A DNA stretch of 13,829 bases, from assembly GCA_964405325.1 (NCBI GenBank), contig CAYONM010000089.1, forward strand, positions 1 to 13,829, written 5' to 3'. This document shows, piece after piece, positions 1 to 6,480 of this stretch. Position 1 is the stretch's first letter, and each line of letters opens with the position of its first letter. The translations under genes were made by a program, and so were the position numbers. The notes beneath the pieces are model-generated. The model saw only the letters and a program-made list of their open reading frames with translations. It did not search any database and was not told where the DNA came from. This DNA is from CAYONM01 sp964405325. Its GTDB lineage: Bacteria > Planctomycetota > UBA11346.

Positions 1-1
1 T

Positions 2-568
2 TCCGAGGCTTTGGCCCTCAGTCGGCGGCGGCGGCGGGCTTTCGATGGCATCCTGGTGGGCGCCGGAACCGCTGCCGCGGACGATCCGCATTTGCTCAGT
101 TCGGTGTCAGGGCGTAGTCCGGTGCGGATCGTGGTTGGCGGTGCCCACACCTCTCGGTTGGCATCGGGACGTCAGCTGTTTGAAACCGCTCGTCAGCAGC
201 CAGTTTGGCTGCTGCATCCGACAACCGAGTCCGAGCAGTCTTTGGTGCCGTTGCAGGCCGCCGGCATCCAGTGCTTCCCGCTGGCCGATCCGCATCAGCC
301 CGAGCAGGTGCTGCGCTTGCTTGGGCAGGAAGGTCTCAACGAGTTGCTGGTGGAGGGCGGCGCGCAGCTGCACGGCGCTTGGCTGCGCGCGGGTGTGGTG
401 GATCGCATCGAGTGCTATCTGGCAGCACGGACCATTGGTGGCGGCATGCCGGTGGCGCAGGGCCCCGGAGTGTTGGATATGCGCCAGGCTACGGATTACC
501 GACCCGAGCAAGCGCCGCGTGTTCTGGGCAGCACCGTGTGCTGGCGCTTGCGACGGCGCATGGGCTGA
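2..568 (+). CDS. ribD: Riboflavin biosynthesis reductase domain (RibD C-terminal), 5'-truncated by window edge
   Basis: Reductase part of RibD, which in the family reduces the ribosyl side chain of the pyrimidine intermediate with NADPH in the cytoplasmic riboflavin pathway. The frame is open to the left edge, so the 188 visible residues are the C-terminal part. A TTG at position 11 lies inside the conserved region and is not a credible start. Seen in the sequence: the nucleotide-binding signature VGAGT followed by ADDP (visible residues 19-29); a Rossmann-like strand RIVVGG; the conserved ELLVEGG (114-120) followed by a helix and VVDRIECYLA; and a final IGGG motif. An N-terminal deaminase domain is expected upstream but cannot be seen. 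A stand-alone RibD_C/dihydrofolate-reductase-like protein is the alternative. The stop lies 50 bases before the next plus-strand gene. Confidence 0.85.
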   Translation, partial: SEALALSRRRRRAFDGILVGAGTAAADDPHLLSSVSGRSPVRIVVGGAHTSRLASGRQLFETARQQPVWLLHPTTESEQSLVPLQAAGIQCFPLADPHQPEQVLRLLGQEGLNELLVEGGAQLHGAWLRAGVVDRIECYLAARTIGGGMPVAQGPGVLDMRQATDYRPEQAPRVLGSTVCWRLRRRMG

Positions 569-618
569 AGCGGCTTCCCTGCTTTGCGGCACGAGCCGGC
601 AATCTACCCTTGCCGCCC

Positions 619-1470
619 ATGCGAATCCTCTTCCTGCTCCTTTGTCTCGGCACGGCGATGGCTGCGCAGACGGCGCGTGGTGCCCTGTTCAACCCGCGCA
701 TCTCCAGCCGCAGCATCGCGCTGAATCAGCCGGTGCGTATCACCTTCACCACCATTCCGGCACAATTACCGGAGGTCGACATCGTGTCTACGGTGCGCTC
801 GGCCCTGGCCTTGCCCGATGCCCGCTCGCGCTGGCGGCTCTATGGCACGCCGTCTGTGGAGGTACACGATCGGCTGCACACCATTGAGGTCGGCTTTGTG
901 CTACTGCCGCGCATCAGCGGTAGCCTGCAGCTGCCAGAGATTCCAGTGCGCTGGCTGGAGGGGGAGCAGCTGGCGCGTTTTGGTCAGGTGGTGGTGGCCG
1001 ACGGCATTGCCGTGGGGGCCGAGCAACGGCAGATCCCGCGGGAATGTACGGAAGTCGCTGGCGTGCCGTGGACTGCCGATCCCACCGTGCTGAAGAACCA
1101 GTTTGGCGCGCCGGAAGAGGTGTCCACCGAACCGGTGCACATTCTGCGTTTCCAGCCAGAGCCCAATCTGATCATCGAAACTCAGGCTGGGCGTCTGTCC
1201 CAGGTTCGTGTCGACACGCCACAGCTGCGTCTGGAGGACGCCCGACACCAGCTGGTGGAGCGCTGGGGCGAACCGATCTTGGATCGCGTTGGCAAATCCT
1301 TACCCGGCCAAGCACAGTTGCTCTGGCACATCGGTTGGCTGCGCATCGAAGGGTACCCCCAAGAGGACGGCATGCGCGTGGTCTTGGTCCGCGAGGACGT
1401 TGCCAGTGACATTCTTGCCAACCACGTCCAGCAGAGCCTGTTCCGCCTGCTGGAGGGGCGGGCCGAGTAG
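619..1470 (+). CDS. Secreted protein with BatD-like beta domain and possible duplicated BamE/SmpA-like module
   Basis: Predicted exported protein of 283 residues. The ATG at 619 is chosen because it begins a textbook signal peptide: MR, then a leucine-rich core, then GTAMAA, with cleavage likely near residues 15-21. The open frame extends further upstream but overlaps ribD. Residues 22-130 look like an Ig-type domain as in BatD/oxygen-tolerance proteins: a strand with ALNQPVRITFTT, and later LLPRISGSLQLPEIPVRW, which recalls the BatD pattern of an 'LP..G.L.IP' strand pair. Residues 143-200 and 203-258 share a layout of helix, then FGAPEEV or WGEPILD, then two strands, as in BamE/SmpA-like folds. 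No Shine-Dalgarno sequence is visible before the ATG. It shares orientation with ribD (50 bases) and transketolase (126 bases), but no functional link to them is evident. The family assignment is inference from fold-level resemblance. Confidence 0.7.
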   Translation: MRILFLLLCLGTAMAAQTARGALFNPRISSRSIALNQPVRITFTTIPAQLPEVDIVSTVRSALALPDARSRWRLYGTPSVEVHDRLHTIEVGFVLLPRISGSLQLPEIPVRWLEGEQLARFGQVVVADGIAVGAEQRQIPRECTEVAGVPWTADPTVLKNQFGAPEEVSTEPVHILRFQPEPNLIIETQAGRLSQVRVDTPQLRLEDARHQLVERWGEPILDRVGKSLPGQAQLLWHIGWLRIEGYPQEDGMRVVLVREDVASDILANHVQQSLFRLLEGRAE

Positions 1471-1586
1471 GTCGGTTGGCGACTTTCGATTGCCGGCCGT
1501 CGATGACAGGCGGCGGACGGCCTCGACTCCTTGCACCGCCGATCAGGTCCCGAGGATGCCGCTTCGCTTCAAAATCCTGCTTTTCT

Positions 1587-1590
1587 GGAG
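1587..1590 (+). promoter_or_regulatory. Shine-Dalgarno site of the transketolase gene
   Basis: GGAG sits 6 bases before the ATG at 1597. It decides the start in favour of 1597 over the longer open frame that begins at 1531. Confidence 0.75.
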
Positions 1591-1596
1591 ATCCCC

Positions 1597-3666
1597 ATGG
1601 GCGCCGAATTGACCGCCGATATCAACACCATCGCTCCCGAACACCGGCACCGGGCGGGGCTCAACTATCCGATCCCGCTGGCTGGCAATCCTGGCGAACT
1701 GAGCTTCAGCGCCAGCGTTCAGCGTGCTGATGGCAGCAGCCTGGCCGTGGCCTGTCCCACCGCGACCCGCGTTGCCCTGGCACTGATGAACATGAACGCC
1801 GTCATGGGTGGCGCCGCCTGTCACTGGGGTGGTCCGTCCGCCTTCGCCGAAATCAATTCGGCGGTCCACGGTCTGATCTTTGCCGAGACCCCATGGCACG
1901 AAGCCTACAACTTTGTCAACGACGCCGGTCATGCCGAAAACGGCATTTACGCGCTGAAAGCCAACTATGGTTTCGCCGGGCTGTGCTATGCCGACCTCAA
2001 GGGCTTCCGTTCCATTGAATCCAAACTGACCGGCCATGGTGAAAGCCACCTCTTCGCCGAAGGCGTGATGGTCTCCAACGGTCCGCTGGGCTCTGGCTTC
2101 GGCATTTCCCAGGGCTTGTGCCTGGCCGACCGCATCGCCGACAACCAGCGAGTCACCATCCTGACCGGTTCCGATGGCGCCATGATGGAGGGTGAAGCCA
2201 AAGAGGCGATCGCTGCCATTCCCGGTCTGGCCGCCAAGAACCGGATGAACCCCTTCGTGTTCATCCTGTCCGACAACAACACCAAGCTCTCTGGCCGCAT
2301 CGATGAGCAGGCCTTCAGTATGCAGCCCAGCTTTGCCGCTATGGCCGCTCAAGGCTGGCAGGTAGTGGAAGTGGCCGAAGGGCACGACCTGCAGGCGGTG
2401 TTTACCGCCATCGAGCAGGCTGTTGCCAGCGCCAAGGCCGATCCCGGCCGACCAGTGGCGCTGTGGGTTAAAACCATCAAGGGCAAGGGCGTCAAGAAGA
2501 CCGAGGACTCCTCCTCCGGCGGTCACGGCTACCCGCTGTCCAAACCCGAAGACCTGCGCGCCTTCGTCGACGAAGTCCGCGGCGATTGGGAACTGCCCGA
2601 GGTCTTCAGCAAGTGGCTGGACGAAATCGAAGCTGCGGGCAAGGCCAAGGCCGCTACTGCCAGGTCGGCCGATCCTAACGCGCCCAAGAAGGGCAAGATC
2701 CAGGGTGGTTTCCCCAAGGCCATGATCCGCTGCTGCAACGATGGCCTACCGGTGGTCGCGGTCGGCGCCGATCTGCAGGGTTCCACTGGTGTTGCGCCAT
2801 TCCACGCGGAATTCCCGCAGTTCAGCTTCGACGTCGGTATCGCCGAATCGAACATGGTTTCTGCCGCTGCCGGCCTATCCAAACAGGGCTATATTCCGGT
2901 GGTCGATACCTTCGCCCAGTTCGGTGTTACCAAGGGCGCCTTGCCCTTGTGCATGGCCAATCTCAGCCAATCGCCGGTGATTGCGGTCTTCACTCATATT
3001 GGTTTCCAAGACGCTGCCGACGGTGCCTCGCATCAGAGTCTGATGTATCTGGCCATGAGCGGCGCCATCCCGCATGTGCAGTGCTACAGCCCAGCCAGTG
3101 CCGAAGAGGCCGAGTGGGCCATGGAACAGGCTATCCGCACCTTTGCCGCTCAGCGCGATCGTGGTGAGACCCCGGACGCCGTGCTGTTCTTCTGTGGCCG
3201 TGAGAATTTTCCGGTCAGCCTCAAACCCGAGGGTACCAGCTACGAGTGGGGCAAGGCCATGTGCGTGGCCGACACCACCGCCGGTAAGGACAAAACAGTT
3301 GTCATTTCCGCCAACGGTAGCTGCGTCACCTACGCCTTGCAGGCGGTCCAGGAATTGGCCCAGGCTGGTATTGGTGTGAAATTGTTGAACAACGCCCTGG
3401 CCAACCATCCGGATATCGAAGCGCACCAAGCCGCCCTGGCTGCTTGCGGCAACCGTCTGGTGACGGTGGAAGAGCACCAGGCTACCGCCGGTGCTGGCAG
3501 CATGTTGGTCACCGAACTGGTCAAGGCCGGCGCCTGCCCGCAGCTGCGCCTGTTGGCCGTGCCCGGTCATTTCGGCCAAAGCGCGTATCAGGCGGTGGAA
3601 TTGTACGACCGTTACGGTATCGGCCCCGCTGGCATGGTGGCCGCGGCCAAGGAATTGGCCGGCTGA
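1597..3666 (+). CDS. tkt: Transketolase (divergent form, 689 residues)
   Basis: Thiamine-diphosphate enzyme that moves two-carbon ketol units between sugar phosphates in the pentose phosphate pathway; cytoplasmic. The pyrophosphate domain shows CHWGGPSAFAEI (residues 75-86), NDAGH (108-112, matching the active-site His region), LTGHGES (144-150), NGPLGSGFGISQG (161-173) and the ThDP/metal motif GSDGAMMEGEAKEA (191-204), with NN at 227-228. The pyrimidine domain shows DVGIAESNM, with the cofactor-activating Glu at 417, FTHIGFQDAADGASHQ (465-480) and a C-terminal domain with VTVEEH (622-627). Length is slightly above the roughly 660 usual for TktA. Oddities: about 45 extra N-terminal residues before the GHxGG-type motif; SDG in place of the usual GDG; and a Lys/Ala-rich linker (348-368) between the halves. 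The halves may once have been separate subunits. Substrate specificity cannot be read from sequence. It ends just before a pair of hairpins. Confidence 0.9.
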   Translation: MGAELTADINTIAPEHRHRAGLNYPIPLAGNPGELSFSASVQRADGSSLAVACPTATRVALALMNMNAVMGGAACHWGGPSAFAEINSAVHGLIFAETPWHEAYNFVNDAGHAENGIYALKANYGFAGLCYADLKGFRSIESKLTGHGESHLFAEGVMVSNGPLGSGFGISQGLCLADRIADNQRVTILTGSDGAMMEGEAKEAIAAIPGLAAKNRMNPFVFILSDNNTKLSGRIDEQAFSMQPSFAAMAAQGWQVVEVAEGHDLQAVFTAIEQAVASAKADPGRPVALWVKTIKGKGVKKTEDSSSGGHGYPLSKPEDLRAFVDEVRGDWELPEVFSKWLDEIEAAGKAKAATARSADPNAPKKGKIQGGFPKAMIRCCNDGLPVVAVGADLQGSTGVAPFHAEFPQFSFDVGIAESNMVSAAAGLSKQGYIPVVDTFAQFGVTKGALPLCMANLSQSPVIAVFTHIGFQDAADGASHQSLMYLAMSGAIPHVQCYSPASAEEAEWAMEQAIRTFAAQRDRGETPDAVLFFCGRENFPVSLKPEGTSYEWGKAMCVADTTAGKDKTVVISANGSCVTYALQAVQELAQAGIGVKLLNNALANHPDIEAHQAALAACGNRLVTVEEHQATAGAGSMLVTELVKAGACPQLRLLAVPGHFGQSAYQAVELYDRYGIGPAGMVAAAKELAG

Positions 3667-3668
3667 TA

Positions 3669-3725
3669 GAATTTGAGCCCGCGAAAACTTCGAGAAATAA
3701 TAGTTGTTTTCGCGGGCTCAGATTC
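3669..3725. terminator. Long hairpin between convergent genes (20-bp stem, 17-base loop)
   Basis: The arm at 3669-3688 pairs with 3706-3725. The inner 15 bp (TGAGCCCGCGAAAAC with its exact complement) are perfect, and the outer five include one G-U pair. It starts 3 bases after the transketolase stop, and the minus-strand hydrolase gene ends on the other side, so a bidirectional terminator is the simplest reading. No T-run follows on either strand, so it is not a canonical intrinsic terminator. An RNA-stabilising hairpin or an intergenic repeat copy are alternatives. Confidence 0.55.
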
Positions 3726-3728
3726 GGA

Positions 3729-3753
3729 CTTCTAGGGGTGAAACCCCTAGAAG
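3729..3753. terminator. Second compact hairpin (11-bp stem)
   Basis: CTTCTAGGGGT at 3729-3739 pairs perfectly with ACCCCTAGAAG at 3743-3753 around GAA; the loop becomes 5 bases if the closing T-A pair is open. It lies 3 bases after the first hairpin in the same convergent gap and probably ends transcription of the minus-strand hydrolase gene, acts with the first hairpin, or is part of a small repeat element. No T-run flanks it. A short palindrome AACCGGTT lies at 3766-3773, just before the hydrolase stop. Confidence 0.5.
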
Positions 3754-3779
3754 CAAAGTACGGTAAACCGGTTGAATAA

Positions 3780-4574
3780 TTATGCGTCGAGCCAGGTGAT
3801 GATCGACTGCCAGTACACCGGATATCCCTGCAGGTCATTGTGACCGGCATCGGGTATGACCACTTCATGGACTGATGTGTGCAAGGCCTCGATCAACGCC
3901 TTGGTCCGCTCCGGTCTTATGGCCTGGTCGTTCGCTGCCCGGATGATCAACACGGGTTCGCGATAATCGGCCAGATGGCGATCGGACCGGAAGGGATGTC
4001 GTAGCAACCAGCCCACCGGCAGGGTCGGATAGTGTTGTCGTGCGACCGCCAACATACTGTCGAACGGGGTGATCAGGATCAGCCCATTATTGCTGGTCTC
4101 GGCAGCGACCGCTGCGGCAACACCGCTGCCGATGCTTCGGCCCATGATGATAAGGCGCCGTGGTTGCCATCGCTTCTGAAGCGTATGGACAATGTGTCGG
4201 CCATCGGACACCAGTGCTTGTTCCAAGGGCTGACCGCTGCTGCGACCATAACCGCGGTAGTTCACCAATACCGTCGCGGCATTGAGACGGCTGACGGGTT
4301 CGGAGAGATAGTGCACATCTTCGGCGTTGCCGCCGAAATAAATGATCAAGCAGTCGGATGCCAGGTGCTCATTCACCAACCAGGCGTGGATCCGGGCATT
4401 ATCATGCTCAAACCATAACGAGGGCAGACGGTCGGTATGCGTGTTCTGATGCGGGAAAAAGATCAAACGTTCCTGCTGGGCGGCAATAACGGCGCAGGCA
4501 ACACCATACACGATCAGCGCAATCAGAAAAAGCCGTGTCGTAATCAGCAGCAGTCGATGTCTGGAAGAGTTCAT
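3780..4574 (-). CDS. Membrane-anchored alpha/beta hydrolase (BEM46/ABHD13-17-like)
   Basis: Serine hydrolase of 264 residues with one N-terminal membrane segment (about residues 9-32: LLLITTRLFLIALIVYGVAC), after which the catalytic domain would face the periplasm or stay peripheral. Seen motifs: FFPHQ (39-43); the strand CLIIYFGGNAEDV (75-87), in the position of the oxyanion loop; VNYRGYGRSSG (104-114); the nucleophile elbow GRSIG with Ser147; a probable acid Asp216 in AANDQ; and His245 in DAGHND. This order and the NYRGYG motif fit the BEM46/S33-type hydrolases, whose bacterial substrates are mostly unknown (thioester- or ester-cleaving by family). ATG at 4574 is preferred over the longer frame (TTG at 4652) because it puts the membrane segment at the N-terminus. 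No Shine-Dalgarno sequence is seen; a -10-like box lies 6 bases upstream. A hand count of 4441-4560 gives about 52% GC, against 73% in a sample line of the VWA gene (11401-11460), so its base composition differs. Confidence 0.85.
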   Translation of the reverse strand: MNSSRHRLLLITTRLFLIALIVYGVACAVIAAQQERLIFFPHQNTHTDRLPSLWFEHDNARIHAWLVNEHLASDCLIIYFGGNAEDVHYLSEPVSRLNAATVLVNYRGYGRSSGQPLEQALVSDGRHIVHTLQKRWQPRRLIIMGRSIGSGVAAAVAAETSNNGLILITPFDSMLAVARQHYPTLPVGWLLRHPFRSDRHLADYREPVLIIRAANDQAIRPERTKALIEALHTSVHEVVIPDAGHNDLQGYPVYWQSIITWLDA

Positions 4575-4586
4575 GAGTACAGAATA
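4575..4586 (-). promoter_or_regulatory. Possible extended -10 promoter of the hydrolase gene, leaderless
   Basis: Read on the minus strand, TGCTATTCT (an extended -10 with TATTCT at 4586-4581) is followed by only 6 bases, GTACTC, before the ATG. Transcription would then begin at or next to the start codon. The -35 region is poor. No Shine-Dalgarno sequence competes with this reading. Confidence 0.35.
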
Positions 4587-4620
4587 GCAGCCGATGGTGC
4601 ATTGCCATGATTCACTGGCA

Positions 4621-4671
4621 GGCGGCATGGCTGCCGCCGTGATACGCGTCAATGGCGCGGATCCGGGCCAT
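4621..4671 (-). terminator. Two short hairpins after the OmpA-like gene
   Basis: GGCGGCA (4621-4627) and TGCCGCC (4632-4638) form a perfect 7-bp stem with a 4-base loop. A near-palindrome of 20 bases centred on GGATCC spans 4652-4671 and overlaps the OmpA-like stop codon. Either could help end the OmpA-like transcript before the hydrolase promoter region. There is no T-run, so the call is weak. Confidence 0.3.
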
Positions 4672-5306
4672 CAGCGTTTGGGCAGGACCACAATCTCCAC
4701 CCGGCGATTCTGGGCCTTGCCAGTGCGGCTGCTGTTGTCGGCCACCGGGCGTTTATCGGCATAGCCGGCAAAGCTGATCAATTCGGCGTTGATTCCCAAT
4801 TTGACCAATTCTGCCAGGACGGCGCGGCCGCGGCCACCCGAAAGGTGCCAGTTGTCGCTCCAGGTTTTTTTGCTGCGGCGGATGGGGTCGGAGTCGGTAT
4901 GGCCTTCGATGCGAACATAGTTGCCGGTGTAGCGGCGTTTGACCACACCAGCGACGTTGGACAGGCTCCGTTTGGCTTGGCTGGTCAGAGTGGCCGAGCC
5001 GGGACGGAACAGGATGTCGGATTCCAGGCCGATGATCAGTTCGCCGTGCCGCCAGCTGACATCGGCACCCGAACCTGCCAGCTCCTGCCGGACGGCGTCG
5101 CTGGGATCCTTCTCGATCACCTGCGGGGGGCGGCTCTCCAGCTCGCGGATCTGCTGATCACGCGTGGCAACCTGGCCTTTCAGGTCGGAAACGTGGGCTT
5201 CCAGTTCGTCGATGTAGAGGTCCTTTTGGGCCAATTCACGATTGCCGCTGCAGCCACTGAAGGCCAGAGCGAGACCACAGGTGGGGATCAGGATTAGGCG
5301 TCGCAT
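4671..5306 (-). CDS. OmpA-family peptidoglycan-binding lipoprotein
   Basis: Envelope lipoprotein of 211 residues. The signal peptide MRRLILIPTCGLALAFSGC ends in a lipobox-like FSGC, with Cys19 as the lipidation site; Phe at -3 is less usual. A coiled coil follows at about 22-58 (heptad-like, with DLYIDELEAHVSDLK), then a short linker. The OmpA/MotB-type domain covers about 86-211: GLESDILFRPGSATLT; EGHTDSD (134-140), whose Asp138 region binds the diaminopimelate of peptidoglycan in the family; NWHLSGGRGRAV (152-163); and the closing QNRRVEI (199-205). It probably tethers the membrane to the cell wall. Pal is a less good fit because of the coiled coil, which resembles stand-alone MotB-like or YiaD-like lipoproteins. 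It lies 72 bases downstream of the prenyltransferase-fold gene on the same strand, but has a promoter-like sequence of its own and no Shine-Dalgarno sequence. Confidence 0.88.
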   Translation of the reverse strand: MRRLILIPTCGLALAFSGCSGNRELAQKDLYIDELEAHVSDLKGQVATRDQQIRELESRPPQVIEKDPSDAVRQELAGSGADVSWRHGELIIGLESDILFRPGSATLTSQAKRSLSNVAGVVKRRYTGNYVRIEGHTDSDPIRRSKKTWSDNWHLSGGRGRAVLAELVKLGINAELISFAGYADKRPVADNSSRTGKAQNRRVEIVVLPKR

Positions 5307-5341
5307 GGTGGTATGCTAGGTGACGTTGGTGCATCCGCCAA
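5307..5341 (-). promoter_or_regulatory. Possible sigma-70-type promoter of the OmpA-like gene, leaderless
   Basis: On the minus strand TTGGCG (5341-5336) and TAGCAT (5318-5313) stand 17 bases apart; each matches 4 of 6 consensus bases. Only 6 bases (ACCACC) separate the -10 from the ATG, so the transcript would start at the start codon. The lack of a Shine-Dalgarno sequence agrees. Confidence 0.35.
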
Positions 5342-5362
5342 GGTCGGAGTCGTAGTGGCTGC

Positions 5363-5390
5363 TGGAGCCGTGCTTGGTTCAGCGGCTCCA
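5363..5390 (-). terminator. Hairpin with the prenyltransferase-fold gene's stop codon in its loop
   Basis: TGGAGCCG (5363-5370) and CGGCTCCA (5383-5390) form a perfect 8-bp stem with a 12-base loop that contains the stop codon (5379-5381). It may end or protect the upstream operon transcript. No T-run follows on the minus strand. Confidence 0.35.
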
Positions 5391-6380
5391 CAGGGGAATC
5401 AGGTTACGCGGCGCGGCCAGAGCCAAGAGGGCCATGGCAGTGGCGTAGTCGCGGCCCTGTTTGTCTTCGTTGTTACCAGGTGGCAGCGGCCACCAGCCCT
5501 TGCGATGCTGGTGTTTCAGCAACAGCTCGCGGATCTGCTGCTGGCGGCTGCGGATCGCCTCGTCGTCCCGGTTCAGCAGATGCAGGCCCAGGGCTTCGGC
5601 GCGGACGCGGTAGAAGAACCAGGTGCCTTGCCAGGCCAATTCGTCGTCCAGGAGTCGGCTGGTGATGCGTTCCAGGCGTTCGGCGTCATCGGCTTCATTT
5701 GTCTGGTGCAAACAGGCGAGCGCCACGCCCCGCAGGGCACTGCGGTCTTCACCGGGTTTTTGATAGCCGACGCGACCGTCGGCGCGAATCAGGTTGCGGA
5801 CGTAGTTCACGCCGGCTGCCAGCACAGCAGGGTCGACATCGAAGCCGGTGGCCTGGGCGGCGTACAGCGCCTGCAGTTGCCAGGCGCTTACGCTCAGGTC
5901 CGCGTTTGTGCTGGTGATCTCATAATGCCAGCCACCGCGGTTCGGGCCGGATTTGGCGACCTGGGCGGCCTGCTCGATCAGTTGGATGCCGGGCGGCAGG
6001 GCACGGATGATACCGACGGCGAGTTCGTCGCTGACTCCGGCGCCCAGGCTTTCGGCCAGGGCCAGGCAGGCGATGCCCTGGCCGTACAGTCGGCTGCTGG
6101 GGTCGCGAAAGCGGCCGTTGGCTTGCTGGGTGCTCAACAGCCAACGGATGGCCGCATCCAGGCCGGTTTCGGGCTCGGCTGGACGATGGCCGTGGCCGAG
6201 GTGGGCCAGGATGCATAAACCGGTGATGGCGACGGCGTACTCCGCTTTACCCCAGTGGCCATCGTCGGCCTGCTGTCCGGCCAGCCAGGTGAACGCGCGC
6301 TTGGTGGCGGTGTCCAACTCCAGCGCAGGTGCGCTCAGGCTGAGGAACACAAGCAGGATGGCGGTGGGCCAGCGATTCAT
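5379..6380 (-). CDS. Secreted prenyltransferase/squalene-cyclase-repeat protein, probably non-enzymatic
   Basis: Exported protein of 333 residues with an alpha/alpha-toroid fold built from QW-type repeats. The start at 6380 gives a signal peptide (MNRW, a hydrophobic core, then SAPA near residue 19) and has AGGA 8 bases upstream; the longer frame to 6443 adds a charged extension that would spoil the signal. Repeats seen: LAGQQADDGHWG (33-44), LLSTQQANGRFRD (81-93), RGGWHYE (148-154) with ADLSVSAWQLQAL (160-172), ADGRVGY (200-206), RKGWWP (293-298) and DYATAMALLALA (311-322). The GGW-Y...SVSAWQ block closely recalls the family found beside MoxR/Bat/DUF4159 genes in Planctomycetota. The DxDD acid motif of squalene-hopene cyclases is absent, so a binding or scaffold role in the periplasm is more likely than terpene chemistry. 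It lies 100 bases after the DUF4175-like gene on the same strand. Confidence 0.85.
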   Translation of the reverse strand: MNRWPTAILLVFLSLSAPALELDTATKRAFTWLAGQQADDGHWGKAEYAVAITGLCILAHLGHGHRPAEPETGLDAAIRWLLSTQQANGRFRDPSSRLYGQGIACLALAESLGAGVSDELAVGIIRALPPGIQLIEQAAQVAKSGPNRGGWHYEITSTNADLSVSAWQLQALYAAQATGFDVDPAVLAAGVNYVRNLIRADGRVGYQKPGEDRSALRGVALACLHQTNEADDAERLERITSRLLDDELAWQGTWFFYRVRAEALGLHLLNRDDEAIRSRQQQIRELLLKHQHRKGWWPLPPGNNEDKQGRDYATAMALLALAAPRNLIPLWSR

Positions 6381-6388
6381 GGTGTGGT

Positions 6389-6392
6389 TCCT
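6389..6392 (-). promoter_or_regulatory. Shine-Dalgarno site of the prenyltransferase-fold gene
   Basis: AGGA, 8 bases before the ATG at 6380 on the minus strand, supports that start over upstream in-frame codons. Confidence 0.6.
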
Positions 6393-6480
6393 ATTACGAC
6401 GTGGGGATGGGCGTGCGGGGCTCGTTCGCATGACGGCCGACAACCAGCGGTTGCCCCTTTTCGTGGCAGCGCCGCAGGTC

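Noticed and set aside
584..612. TTGCGG upstream of the gene at 619 as a -35 box
   Set aside because: No acceptable -10 box lies at 16-18 bases spacing, and the leaderless geometry seen at the other two genes is absent.
1495..1522. GGCCGTC/GACGGCC inverted repeat with a 14-base loop between the BatD-like gene and transketolase
   Set aside because: The stem is short, the loop long and there is no T-run; such pairs are expected by chance in GC-rich DNA. I see no convincing promoter for transketolase here either.
1543..2526. Long minus-strand frame opposite the transketolase
   Set aside because: The transketolase motifs on the plus strand are unambiguous; the antisense product is a Gly/His-rich shadow.
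3766..3777. GTTGAAT at 3771 resembles an integron attC core (GTTRRRY), and the low-GC hydrolase could be a cassette
   Set aside because: No matching RYYYAAC partner with the right spacing, no second site at the other end of the gene and no integrase in view.
5313..6218. Open frame of 301 codons on the plus strand, opposite the prenyltransferase-fold gene
   Set aside because: The minus-strand frame has a signal peptide, a ribosome site and recognisable repeats; the plus-strand product has none of these.
5379..6380. Functional squalene-hopene or terpene cyclase
   Set aside because: The DxDD acid motif is missing, the protein is about half the length of squalene-hopene cyclases, and it carries a signal peptide.
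6441..6460. CAACC-AGC-GGTTG followed by CCCCTTTT as an intrinsic terminator
   Set aside because: The stem is only 5 bp, and the T-run lies on the plus strand, where no gene is being read; the operon runs on the minus strand.
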